64,000 bases of DNA, taken from assembly GCF_040409955.1 (NCBI RefSeq), contig NZ_CP123384.1, forward strand, positions 1,532,001-1,596,000. Reading direction: 5' to 3'. A model generated the notes under the pieces. That model was not told where the DNA came from. It did not search any database and saw nothing but the letters and a program-made list of their open reading frames with translations. The position numbers and the translations under genes were made by a program. The DNA comes from Salipiger sp. H15. GTDB taxonomy: Bacteria; Pseudomonadota; Alphaproteobacteria; Rhodobacterales; Rhodobacteraceae. Below are positions 56,260 through 64,000 of this stretch, one piece after another; within the stretch, counting starts at the first letter, position 1, and every line of letters begins with the position of its first letter.

Positions 56260-57282
56260 TCAGCGGCGCAGCGTGTCGCCGTAGGCGATCTTGGGGGTCA
56301 GCTCGACGATGCGCTCGTACTCGGCATCGGGGTTCTCGACGCGCGAGGCGATGATCTCGGCGGCCTTGCGTCCGATCTCGGCCCGGTGCGCATCCATGGT
56401 CGCCAGCTGTTTCGGAAGGCCCTGCAGCAGCTCGACGCCGTTGAACCCGGCGAGCCCGATCTCGGCGGGAATCTTGCGCCCCTGCTCCATCAGGTAGAGC
56501 AGCCCGCCAGCACCGATCATGTCATTGGAATAGTAGAGGAAATCAATCTCCGGCTCGCGCTCGAGGATGGCCTGCGTCATCTCGCGGCCCTTCTTCAGCG
56601 CGGAGCCGCCCGAGTAGAACTCCTGGTCCACCACCTCGACGCCGCTCTTCGCCAGCGCCTCGGTGAAGCCTTCGAAGCGTTTCCGCGCGCGGTGGTCGAG
56701 CGGCATCTTGGTGCCGAGGAAGCCGATCTTCTGGTAGCCGGCGCGCAGGATCGCCTTGGCCATCTCGCGCCCGGCGCGGCGGTGCGAGATGCCGACGGCG
56801 CAATCCACCGGCGTGCCGTCGATGTCCATGATCTCGACCACGGGAATGCCGCTGGCCTTCAGCATCGCCTTGGCCGCCTCGGTGTGCTCGAGCCCGGCGA
56901 TGATCACCCCGGAGGGCCGCCACGACAGCATCTCGTAGAGCACGCGCTCTTCCTTCTCGGGAAGGTAGTCGGTGATGCCGACGACCGGCTGCAGCTCGGT
57001 GTCCTCGAGCACCGAGGCGATGCCGGCCATCACCTCGGGGAAGACCATGTTGCGCATCGAGGGGATGATAACCGCGACGAGGTTCACCCGCTGGCTGGCG
57101 AGCGCGCCCGCGATCTTGTTGGGCACGTAGCCGAGCGCCTTGGCCGCCTCGAGCACCTTGGCCCGGGTTGCCTCGGACACGTCCCCGCGGTTGCGCAGCA
57201 CCCGGCTCACGGTCATCTCGGACACACCGGAGGCTTCGGAGACGTCTCTGAGGGTGAGGGGACGGGGATCGGTATCGGCCAC
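56260..57282 (-). CDS. LacI-family repressor (GntR/gluconate-type)
   Basis: This 340-residue protein starts at a GTG preceded by GGAGGAG. The LacI helix-turn-helix and hinge are at residues about 8-60 (LRDVSEASGVSEMTVSRVLR, YVPNKIAGALASQR). The ligand domain has VAVIIPSMRNMVFPEVMAGI, YEMLSWRPSGVIIAG and GIPVVEIMD, closest in my memory to E. coli GntR, which answers to gluconate. No sugar-acid genes are beside it, so it acts elsewhere. Convergent with the Crp/Fnr gene. Confidence 0.9.
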   Translation of the reverse strand: MADTDPRPLTLRDVSEASGVSEMTVSRVLRNRGDVSEATRAKVLEAAKALGYVPNKIAGALASQRVNLVAVIIPSMRNMVFPEVMAGIASVLEDTELQPVVGITDYLPEKEERVLYEMLSWRPSGVIIAGLEHTEAAKAMLKASGIPVVEIMDIDGTPVDCAVGISHRRAGREMAKAILRAGYQKIGFLGTKMPLDHRARKRFEGFTEALAKSGVEVVDQEFYSGGSALKKGREMTQAILEREPEIDFLYYSNDMIGAGGLLYLMEQGRKIPAEIGLAGFNGVELLQGLPKQLATMDAHRAEIGRKAAEIIASRVENPDAEYERIVELTPKIAYGDTLRR

Positions 57283-57416
57283 GGGCGGCTCCTCCAAAGC
57301 TCTAAATGCCTGAATGTTAGCCTTTCTGCCGGGGCTTACAAGCACAAGCCGCGACGCGGAGGAATTTCCGCTTGGTGGGTGACAACGCCGTACTCCCGCG
57401 CTAATGGAGGGCGGAC

Positions 57417-57493
57417 GGTCCCGTGGCTCAACTGGATAGAGCAGCCCCCTCCTAAGGGGCAGGTTACAGGTTCGAATCCTGTCGGGATCACCA
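57417..57493 (+). tRNA. tRNA-Arg (anticodon CCU)
   Basis: The 77-nt gene folds as a full cloverleaf: acceptor GGTCCCG/CGGGATC, D stem GCTC/GAGC, anticodon stem GCCCC/GGGGC with loop CTCCTAA (anticodon CCT at positions 34-36), T stem ACAGG/CCTGT with TTCGAAT, then A and an encoded CCA. It reads AGG codons. A weak promoter (GTGACA-16-CTAATG) may precede it at 57379. No integrase or duplicated 3' end follows, so it does not mark an integrated element here. Confidence 0.97.
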
Positions 57494-57590
57494 CCCTTCC
57501 GCGAATTTGTCCCGCCGGTGCCGCGCTGTCGTTGCGCGTGAAAGCACGATAGGTGATCCTGATCGAAATCAGACATCTCGATCGGTCCGC

Positions 57591-58478
57591 ATGATTGCCA
57601 AGCTTGAAATGTTCATCGCGCTCGCCCGGGAAAAGCACTTCGGCCGGGCTGCGCTCAGCCTCGGCATCACCCAGCCGACCCTGTCCACGGGCATCCGCCA
57701 GCTCGAGGAACAGCTCGGGGTCAAGCTGGTGCAGCGGGGCTCGCGCTTTGGCGGGCTGACCCCCGAAGGACAGCGCGCGCTGGTCTGGGCGCGGCAGATT
57801 GTCGGCGACACGCGCCGCCTGCGCGACGAGATGCGCGCCTCGCGCGAGGGGCTGGCGGGGCACCTGCGGCTGGCGGTGATCCCCACCGCGCTGACCTGGG
57901 CCTCGACGCTGGCTGCGCGGTTCAACGAGCGCCACCCGCGGGTGACCTTCACCGTGCTCTCGCGCGCCTCGGCCGACATCCTCGCGATGCTCGACGACCT
58001 CGAGATCGACGCCGGCATCTCCTATCTCGACAACGAGCCGCTGGGCCGGGTCACGACGCGCCCGCTCTACCGCGAGGCCTATCACCTCGTCTGCCGCGAG
58101 GATCACCCGCTGGCCCGGCGCAAGGCGCTCGACTGGCGGGAGCTGGACGGGCTGAAGCTGTGCCTGCTGACCCCGGAGATGCAGAACCGCCGGATCATCA
58201 ACCGCCAGTTCATGGAGGCCGGGGTCGAGCCGGTCTCGCCGATCGAGTCGAACTCCACCGTGGTGCTCGTGAGCAACGTGCTGACCGGCGACTGGGTGAC
58301 GATCCTGCCGACCGACCTCGCGCGCTTCCTCGCCGAGGGCAAGCCGCTGTCGCTGGTGCCGCTGGCCGCCGACAGCCGGGCGCACGAGGTCGGGCTGATC
58401 GCGCCGTGGCAGGAGCCCTACACGCCGGTGCTGCAGGCGCTGCTCGACGAGGCGAAGGCGCTGGCGCGGCCCGGCTGA
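57591..58478 (+). CDS. LysR-family transcriptional regulator
   Basis: This 295-residue protein starts MIAKLEMFIALAREKHFGRA with the LysR winged helix over residues 1-60 (LGITQPTLSTGIRQLEEQLG, VKLVQRGSRFGGLTPEG). The effector-binding region begins GHLRLAVIPTALTWASTLAA. A similar regulator stands beside formate dehydrogenase genes in other Rhodobacteraceae as I recall, but none are here. The target is unknown. The gene lies 97 bp after the tRNA. Confidence 0.88.
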   Translation: MIAKLEMFIALAREKHFGRAALSLGITQPTLSTGIRQLEEQLGVKLVQRGSRFGGLTPEGQRALVWARQIVGDTRRLRDEMRASREGLAGHLRLAVIPTALTWASTLAARFNERHPRVTFTVLSRASADILAMLDDLEIDAGISYLDNEPLGRVTTRPLYREAYHLVCREDHPLARRKALDWRELDGLKLCLLTPEMQNRRIINRQFMEAGVEPVSPIESNSTVVLVSNVLTGDWVTILPTDLARFLAEGKPLSLVPLAADSRAHEVGLIAPWQEPYTPVLQALLDEAKALARPG

Positions 58479-58552
58479 GGGCGAAGCATTTGATCCGGCT
58501 CAAGACAACGGGCGCGGACCTGCCCTAGGGTGGCGGCAGAGGAGGGCCGCGC

Positions 58553-59266
58553 GTGCCGAAGCAGCTGCCGATCTACCGGGCCGAGGGGCTGACCCGCGTC
58601 TATGGCGAGGGCGCGTCCGCCGTACATGCGCTGCGCGGCGTCGACCTCGAGCTGCCGCCGGGCGAGATCACCGTGCTGCTCGGCCCCTCGGGCAGCGGCA
58701 AGTCGACGCTGCTCAACATCCTCGGCGGGCTCGACCGCCCCAGCGCGGGCAGGGCGTGGTTCCGCGGCGAGGAGCTGACCGCCATGCCGGACCGGGCGCT
58801 CACCCGCTACCGGCGCGACCACCTGGGCTTCGTCTTCCAGTTCTACAACCTCATGCCCTCGCTCACCGCCGCGGAGAACGTGGCGCTGGTGACCGAGATC
58901 GCGCGCGATCCGATGACGCCGGAGGAGGCGCTGACGCTGGTCGGGCTCGGCACGCGCAAGGACCATTTTCCGAGCCAGCTTTCGGGCGGCGAGCAGCAGC
59001 GCGTCGCCATCGCCCGCGCGGTCGCCAAGCGGCCGGAGGTGCTGCTCTGCGACGAGCCGACCGGGGCGCTCGACAGCGCGACGGGGCGTGAGGTGCTGGC
59101 GGTGCTGCAGCTGCTCAACCGCAGCCTCGGCACCACGGTGATGATCGTCACCCATGCCGCCGCCACCGCCGGGATGGCCCACCGGGTGATCCGCTTCGCC
59201 GACGGGGCGATCCGCTCGGTCGAGCGCAACGACGCGCCGCGCGCCGCGGCCGAGATCGAGTGGTGA
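58553..59266 (+). CDS. ABC exporter ATP-binding protein (MacB/LolD-like)
   Basis: This 237-residue ATPase starts at a GTG with GGAGGG upstream. Walker [13 protein letters not shown], signature [14 protein letters not shown], Walker [14 protein letters not shown] and switch His in [10 protein letters not shown] are intact. The Q-loop [18 protein letters not shown] is typical of the MacB/LolD group. It forms an operon with an FtsX-type permease and a membrane-fusion protein, 4 bp apart, a layout used to export small molecules or lipids across the envelope. Confidence 0.92.
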   Translation: MPKQLPIYRAEGLTRVYGEGASAVHALRGVDLELPPGEITVLLGPSGSGKSTLLNILGGLDRPSAGRAWFRGEELTAMPDRALTRYRRDHLGFVFQFYNLMPSLTAAENVALVTEIARDPMTPEEALTLVGLGTRKDHFPSQLSGGEQQRVAIARAVAKRPEVLLCDEPTGALDSATGREVLAVLQLLNRSLGTTVMIVTHAAATAGMAHRVIRFADGAIRSVERNDAPRAAAEIEW

Positions 59267-59270
59267 GGCG

Positions 59271-61631
59271 ATGAGCACGCTCGACCGCAAGCTCTCGCGC
59301 GACCTCTGGCGGATGAAGGGGCAGGCGACGGCGATCGCGGTGGTCATGGCGCTCGGCGTGATGATGCAGGTGATGATGGCGGGGCTGGTGGTCACGCTCG
59401 ACGAGACCCGCCGCGGCTATTACGAGCGCTACCGCTTCGCCGAGGTCTTCGCGCCGGTGACCCGCGCGCCCGCCCACGTCCTGCATCAGGTCGCGGCGAT
59501 CCCCGGCGTGGCGCGGGCCGAGGGCCGCGTCCCTGGCATGGCGCGGGTCGAACTGCCGGGCAGGGCGGTGCCGGTGTCGGCGCGGGCGCTGTCGCTGCCC
59601 GATCACGCGGAGCCGGCGCTCAACGCCATCCGCCTGCAGCAGGGGCGGCTCTTCGAGCCCGGCGCGCCCGAAGAGGTGGTGCTGCTCGACACCTTCGCGG
59701 CGGCGCATGGGCTGAGGCCGGGGGACCGGCTGCAGGTGGTGATGAACGGCGTGCGCCGCGGGCTCAGGATCACCGGGCTCGCCCGGTCGCCCGAATTCCT
59801 CTACGCCGCCGCGCCGGGAGAGATGGTGCCGGATGACGCGCGCTTCGCCGTGCTGTGGATGTCGCAGACCTCGCTCGCCGCCGCCTTCGACATGAAGGGC
59901 GCCTATTCCGAGTTCCTCGTCACGCTCACCCGGGGCACCGAGCCGCGCGGGGTGATCGCGGCGCTCGACCGGGTGCTGAAGCCCTGGGGCGCGGCGGGGG
60001 CCTACGACCGCGAGGACCAGTTCTCGCACCGCTTCGTGTCGGAGGAGATCAGCGGGCTGCGCGACACGGCGGCGGCGATCCCGCCTGTCTTCCTCGGCAT
60101 CGCGGCCTTCCTGCTCAACATCGTCATCGCCCGCATGGTGCAGGCCGAACGCGAGGAGATCGGGCTGCTGAAGGCCTTCGGCTACCGCGGGACCGAGATC
60201 GGCGCGCATTACCTCAAGCTGGTGCTGGCGATCGCGGTCGCCGGGGCGCTGCTGGGGGCGCTGCTGGGCATCCTCGGCGGGCGGGCAATGGTGCAGCTCT
60301 ACCTGCATTTCTACAAGTTCCCCTTCCTCGTCTTCCGGCTCGATCCCGGCGCGCTGGCGCTGGGGTTGGTGGTAAGCGTGCTGGCCGCCGCGGCGGGCGG
60401 CGCGGTGGTGCTGCGCCGCATCTTCGCGCTGCAGCCGGCCGAGGCGATGCGCCCTCCGACCCCCGCCGACTATCGCCGCGCCGGAAGGTGGGCGCGGGCG
60501 GTCAGCCGGCTCGACCAGCCGACGCGCATGGTGCTGCGCCGCTTCACCCGGACCCCGTTCCGCATGCTGGGGGCGGTGGTCGGGATCACCTTCGGCATGG
60601 GGCTCTCGGTCGGGATGCTGACCATCCACGCGGGCTTCAACCAGGCGGTGGCGCTCAGCTTCGACGTGCTCGACCGGTCGGAGGCGAGCGTGACCTTCAC
60701 CCATGCCGTGTCGCAGAAGACCCTGCTGGAGCTCGCGCGGCATCCGGGCGTGCTGCGCGTCGAGGGCACGCGCTCGGTGCCGGTGGTGCTGCGCAATGGC
60801 CGCCTGACCCATCGCGGCGCGATCACCGGACTGCCGCCCGAGCCCGAGCTTGTCCGCGCGCTGACGCCGGACTTTGCGCCGATCGCGCTGGACGGGCCGG
60901 GGCTGGTGCTGAGCTCGGCTCTGGCGCGGAAGCTGAAGGCACGGGCGGGGGACGTGCTGACGGTGGAGGTGCGCGAGGGCGCGCAGCCGGTGCTGCGCCT
61001 GCCGGTCACCGGCGTCTCGGAGACAGTGCTCGGCGCGCCCGCCTACATGGCGCTCGAGGCGCTGGACCGCGCCCTGTTCGAGCCGGGCCGCATCTCGACC
61101 GCCGCGCTGCGTCTCGACCCGGCGCAAGCCGAGGCAGTGCAGGCGTGGCTGCGCGACCTGCCGGTGGTGGCCGGGGTGAGCCTCAAGTCCGAGGCGCGCG
61201 AGGCCTTTGAGCGGGTGATGAACCAGGGCACCGGGGCGACGCGCTTCGTCATGGCGGCGGTGGCCTTCACCATCACCTTCGGCATCATCTACAACGCCGC
61301 CCGCATCGCGCTGGCCGAGCGGGCGCATGACCTCGCCAGCCTGCGGGTGATCGGCTTTTCCAGAGGCGAGGCGGCCTACGTGCTGCTGGGCGAGCTCGGG
61401 CTGGTGACGCTGCTCGCGCTGCCCTGCGGCGCGCTTCTCGGCTGGGGCATCGCGCACATGCTCGCCGCCGCCTATTCCTCGGACCTCTACACCATCTCGG
61501 TGGTCTTCCGGCCCGCCGCCTTCGGATTCGCCGCGCTGGTGGTGATCTCGGGCGCGGTGCTGTCGGGGCTGCTGGTGAAACGCGACGTGGACCGCGCCGA
61601 CCTCGTCGCGGCACTCAAGGCACGGGACTGA
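59271..61631 (+). CDS. FtsX-type ABC exporter permease (duplicated)
   Basis: This 786-residue protein has two FtsX-like modules, each with a periplasmic domain and three spans: residues about 1-400 (ATAIAVVMALGVMMQVMMAG; IAAFLLNIVIARMVQAEREE with IGLLKAFGYRGTEIG; ending ILGGRAMVQLYL) and about 410-786 (MLGAVVGITFGMGLSVGM; AERAHDLASLRVIGFSRGEA; the closing FAALVVISGAVLSGLLVKRD). The E-x-GLLKAFG and DLASLRVIGFS coupling segments fit MacB-type permeases. It partners the ATPase upstream and the adaptor downstream. Confidence 0.9.
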   Translation: MSTLDRKLSRDLWRMKGQATAIAVVMALGVMMQVMMAGLVVTLDETRRGYYERYRFAEVFAPVTRAPAHVLHQVAAIPGVARAEGRVPGMARVELPGRAVPVSARALSLPDHAEPALNAIRLQQGRLFEPGAPEEVVLLDTFAAAHGLRPGDRLQVVMNGVRRGLRITGLARSPEFLYAAAPGEMVPDDARFAVLWMSQTSLAAAFDMKGAYSEFLVTLTRGTEPRGVIAALDRVLKPWGAAGAYDREDQFSHRFVSEEISGLRDTAAAIPPVFLGIAAFLLNIVIARMVQAEREEIGLLKAFGYRGTEIGAHYLKLVLAIAVAGALLGALLGILGGRAMVQLYLHFYKFPFLVFRLDPGALALGLVVSVLAAAAGGAVVLRRIFALQPAEAMRPPTPADYRRAGRWARAVSRLDQPTRMVLRRFTRTPFRMLGAVVGITFGMGLSVGMLTIHAGFNQAVALSFDVLDRSEASVTFTHAVSQKTLLELARHPGVLRVEGTRSVPVVLRNGRLTHRGAITGLPPEPELVRALTPDFAPIALDGPGLVLSSALARKLKARAGDVLTVEVREGAQPVLRLPVTGVSETVLGAPAYMALEALDRALFEPGRISTAALRLDPAQAEAVQAWLRDLPVVAGVSLKSEAREAFERVMNQGTGATRFVMAAVAFTITFGIIYNAARIALAERAHDLASLRVIGFSRGEAAYVLLGELGLVTLLALPCGALLGWGIAHMLAAAYSSDLYTISVVFRPAAFGFAALVVISGAVLSGLLVKRDVDRADLVAALKARD

Positions 61632-61635
61632 CCTC

Positions 61636-62874
61636 ATGGCATCGAACCGCCCCCGCAACCGAACGCGCCTGTTCCTCGGCCTCGGCCTTGCGCTTCTGCT
61701 CGGGCTGGCGTTGGCCGCCGCCTTCTGGCCGCGCCCCGAGCTGGTGGACATCGGCAGGGTCACGCGCGGCCCGCTGGTGGTGACCATCGACGAGGAGGGC
61801 AAGACCGAGGTGCGCGACGTCTACGTGGTGACGACCCCGGTCGCCGGGCGGCTGCTGCGGGTGCAGGGAGTGGACGGCGACGCGGTGAAGCAGGGTGACG
61901 TCGTGGCGCACATGCGGCCCGCCGCGCCCTCGGTGCTGGACCTGCGCACCCGCGAGCAGGCGCGGGCGGCAGTGGCCGCGGCGCAGGCGGCGCTGCTGCA
62001 GGCCAAGGCCGAGGTGAACGCGGCGCAGGCGGACGTGGAGCTGTCGGTCTCGGACCACGACCGGGCCAAGGCGCTGGCGGCGCGCGGCACGATCTCGACC
62101 GCGGCGCTCGATCAGGCGCGCACCGCGGCGCTGGCGGCGCAGGCGCGGCTCGAGACCTCGCGCGCCGCGGTGGCGATGCGCGAGGCGGAACTGGCCAACG
62201 CGCAGGCGCAGCTCATCGGCTTCGACGACCAAGGGCTGGCCGAGGCGCTGGTCGAGGTTGGATCCTCGGACATTCCGCTGCGCGCGCCGGTCGATGGCCG
62301 CATCCTGCGCGTCGTCGAGGAATCCGAGACCACGCTCGGGGCCGGCGCGCCGGTGCTCGAGATCGGCAATATCGAAGAGGACCTGCAGGTCGCGGTGGAC
62401 CTCCTGTCGTCGGACGCGGTGCAGGTGGTGCCCGGCGCGCGGGTGATGCTCGACGACTGGGGCGGGCTGGGCACGCTCGACGCCGTGGTCGAGCGCATCG
62501 CGCCGTTGGGAAGCACCGAGGTCTCGGCGCTGGGGGTCGAGGAGCAGCGCGTGCGGGTGATCCTGCGCTTCACCGCCCCGCCCGAGACGCGCGCGGCGCT
62601 GGGGCACGGCTACCGGGTGCTGGCGCGGATCGTCACATGGGAGGCGCAGGACACGCTGCAGATTCCCCAAAGCGCCGCCTTCCGCGAGGGCGGGGAGTGG
62701 GCGGTGTTCCGGGTCGAGGGCGGGCGCGCCGAGCAGGTGCCGGTCACGCTCGGGCAGGGCAACGGCGCGCAGGTGCAGGTGCTGGACGGGCTGGGGGAGG
62801 GGGACGAGATCGTGCTCTACCCGCCGGCGGATCTGGCGGATGGCGATCTCGTGGCGCAGCGGCAGGCGGGGTGA
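61636..62874 (+). CDS. HlyD-type periplasmic adaptor (membrane-fusion) protein
   Basis: This 412-residue protein has an N-terminal anchor (LFLGLGLALLLGLALAAAFW). A lipoyl half-domain (VTTPVAGRLLRVQGVDGDAV), a coiled coil (residues about 95-195, Ala/Gln-rich LLQAKAEVNAAQADVELSVS), the second half-lipoyl IPLRAPVDGRILRVVEESET and a beta-barrel region follow. It would bridge the FtsX permease to an outer-membrane channel; no TolC gene is in the window. Substrate unknown. Confidence 0.9.
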   Translation: MASNRPRNRTRLFLGLGLALLLGLALAAAFWPRPELVDIGRVTRGPLVVTIDEEGKTEVRDVYVVTTPVAGRLLRVQGVDGDAVKQGDVVAHMRPAAPSVLDLRTREQARAAVAAAQAALLQAKAEVNAAQADVELSVSDHDRAKALAARGTISTAALDQARTAALAAQARLETSRAAVAMREAELANAQAQLIGFDDQGLAEALVEVGSSDIPLRAPVDGRILRVVEESETTLGAGAPVLEIGNIEEDLQVAVDLLSSDAVQVVPGARVMLDDWGGLGTLDAVVERIAPLGSTEVSALGVEEQRVRVILRFTAPPETRAALGHGYRVLARIVTWEAQDTLQIPQSAAFREGGEWAVFRVEGGRAEQVPVTLGQGNGAQVQVLDGLGEGDEIVLYPPADLADGDLVAQRQAG

Positions 62875-62947
62875 GCCGCGCGGGCTGCGACCCGGGGCAA
62901 AGCGCCCCGGGGCAAAGATTCAGACAGGGCGGGCTGCCCGGCGCGGG

Positions 62948-63208
62948 TCAGGCCTGACCCTTCTCCAGCGCGTCGAGCCGCGCCTTGAGTGCCTCGTTCT
63001 CCTCGCGGGCCTTCTGCGCCATGGCGCGGACCGCGTCGAACTCCTCGCGGGTCACGAAGTCGCGATCCGCCAGCCAGCGGTCGATCACCGACTTCACGGC
63101 CGTTTCTGCCTCTTCCTTCGCGCCCTGTGCCACGCCCATCGCGTTGGTCATGAGCTGCGAGAGATCCTCGAATACCTTGTTGCGCGTCTGCATTGGGCTC
63201 TCCGTCAT
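62948..63208 (-). CDS. ubiK: UbiK-family accessory factor
   Basis: This 86-residue protein ([20 protein letters not shown] ... [22 protein letters not shown]) has an amphipathic N-terminus and a C-terminal coiled coil as in BMFP/UbiK, an accessory of ubiquinone biosynthesis that trimerises on membranes. The start at 63208 or the ATG at 63193 are both possible. It is divergent from lgt, 79 bp apart. Confidence 0.82.
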   Translation of the reverse strand: MTESPMQTRNKVFEDLSQLMTNAMGVAQGAKEEAETAVKSVIDRWLADRDFVTREEFDAVRAMAQKAREENEALKARLDALEKGQA

Positions 63209-63287
63209 ATGCTTGCCCTCTATATGGGCCGGGAACCCCGCCGTCACAAGGTTGACTTCCCGCGGAAACTCCCGGCACACATCGCGC

Positions 63288-64000
63288 ATGAGAGCCGCCA
63301 TTCCCTTTCCGCCCCTGTCCTCCGAGGTCTTCTCGATCTCGGTCTTCGGCATGGAATTCGCCCTGCGCTGGTACGCGCTTGCCTATATCGCGGGCATCAT
63401 CATCGGCTGGCGCATCGCCGTCGCCGCGGTGAAACGCGTCCGGCTCTGGCCGGGCGACACGCCCCCCATGACCCCCGCGCAGGTCGAGCAGCTGCTGACC
63501 TGGGTGATTCTGGGCATCATCCTCGGCGGGCGGCTCGGCTTCGTGCTGTTCTACCAGCCCGCCTACTACCTGACCCACCCGGCCGAGATCCTGATGGTCT
63601 GGCACGGCGGCATGTCCTTCCACGGCGGCTTCCTCGGCGTGCTGATCGGTTTCCTCGGCTTCTGCCTGAAGAACCGCATCCCGCTTGGCTCCACCGCCGA
63701 CATGCTGGCGATTTCCGTGCCGCCGGGCCTGCTGCTGGGGCGCATCGCCAACTTCGTCAACGCCGAACTCTGGGGCCGCCCGACCGAGCTGCCCTGGGGG
63801 GTGATCTTCCCCGGCGAGGCGGCGCAGTCCTGCGGGCAGGCGCTCGGCGAGATGTGCGCGCGGCATCCCTCGCAGATCTACGAGGCGCTGCTGGAGGGCG
63901 TGCTGCTCGGCGGGCTGCTGCTCTGGCTGGCGCTGCGCAAAGGCGGGCTGAAGACGCCGTGGCAGCTGGCCGGGGTCTTCCTCGCGGGCTACGGCATCGC
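63288..64000 (+). CDS. lgt: Prolipoprotein diacylglyceryl transferase (3' end beyond window)
   Basis: The frame opens [20 protein letters not shown] at 63288 and runs off the end after 237 codons. Multiple membrane spans start with [20 protein letters not shown]. The Lgt signature [15 protein letters not shown] (about residues 106-120) and [21 protein letters not shown] (about 145-165, with catalytic Arg) are plain. It transfers diacylglycerol from phosphatidylglycerol to the lipobox Cys of prolipoproteins. Confidence 0.95.
   Translation, partial: MRAAIPFPPLSSEVFSISVFGMEFALRWYALAYIAGIIIGWRIAVAAVKRVRLWPGDTPPMTPAQVEQLLTWVILGIILGGRLGFVLFYQPAYYLTHPAEILMVWHGGMSFHGGFLGVLIGFLGFCLKNRIPLGSTADMLAISVPPGLLLGRIANFVNAELWGRPTELPWGVIFPGEAAQSCGQALGEMCARHPSQIYEALLEGVLLGGLLLWLALRKGGLKTPWQLAGVFLAGYGI

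Noticed and set aside
57417..57493. tRNA-Arg as attachment site of an integrated element
   Set aside because: No integrase, no repeat of the tRNA 3' end, and flanking genes have ordinary composition.
59148..61802. Minus-strand open frame of 884 codons opposite the FtsX permease
   Set aside because: Arg/His/Gln-rich antisense translation with no motif; the sense strand has a clear permease.

Overview
The window reads as chromosomal DNA of an alphaproteobacterium of the family Rhodobacteraceae (roseobacter-type). Base composition is GC-rich almost throughout. The housekeeping genes (rimP-nusA-ylxR-infB, dnaK-dnaJ, secA, rpsD, ispE, argJ) resemble roseobacter versions, and the reductive pyrimidine catabolism cluster, phaA-phaB and a YdcH-type small protein fit the same group. 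The genus is not resolved; a Salipiger-like relative is only a guess. No prophage, transposase, CRISPR array or rRNA was seen. One tRNA gene (Arg, CCU) is present.

Layout. 1-10007 is a surface-polysaccharide region. On the minus strand it holds a two-domain sulfotransferase (cut by the window edge), a GT14 (core-2/I-branching type) glycosyltransferase, GT2 and GT4 glycosyltransferases, galE, galU, another GT2 and cysQ. On the plus strand follows a KpsM-type ABC export permease. Sulfotransferases release PAP and CysQ destroys it, so the set fits the making and export of a sulfated polysaccharide. 10091-15564 carries an SH3 protein, an AlkB homologue, dnaK (behind a good RpoH-type promoter), dnaJ and radC. 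15561-23786 has a substrate-binding/OmpA fusion, an unknown secreted protein, secA, a parvulin, argJ and mutT. 23787-24274 is AT-richer and holds a 40-codon gene with its own strong terminator. 24275-29701 is the infB-ylxR-nusA-rimP operon (minus strand), with a terminator-like hairpin in its leader.

30044-38466 carries a zinc metallopeptidase, a MarR/FUSC exporter pair, a TPR protein, ispE, a polyprenyl diphosphate synthase, a DUF2007 protein, a tRNA methyltransferase-like protein and a YdcH-like protein. 38824-41962 has a ring-cleavage-type VOC protein and phaB/phaA for polyhydroxybutyrate. 42204-44037 has an EAL protein, preceded by a 15-bp tandem repeat, and rpsD. 44226-54877 is a pyrimidine degradation and uptake regulon: preT-preA, a RutR-type repressor, a ureidopropionase-type hydrolase, dihydropyrimidinase and an ABC importer. 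RutR-like palindromes lie in front of both transcription units, and a foreign-looking 79-residue winged-helix protein sits inside the importer operon. 55073-58478 holds a degenerate receiver protein, Crp/Fnr, LacI and LysR regulators and the tRNA. 58553-62874 is a MacB-like ABC exporter with a membrane-fusion protein. The window ends in ubiK and the start of lgt.

All assignments come from reading the sequence by eye. Family names are from memory; no search or structure prediction was run.
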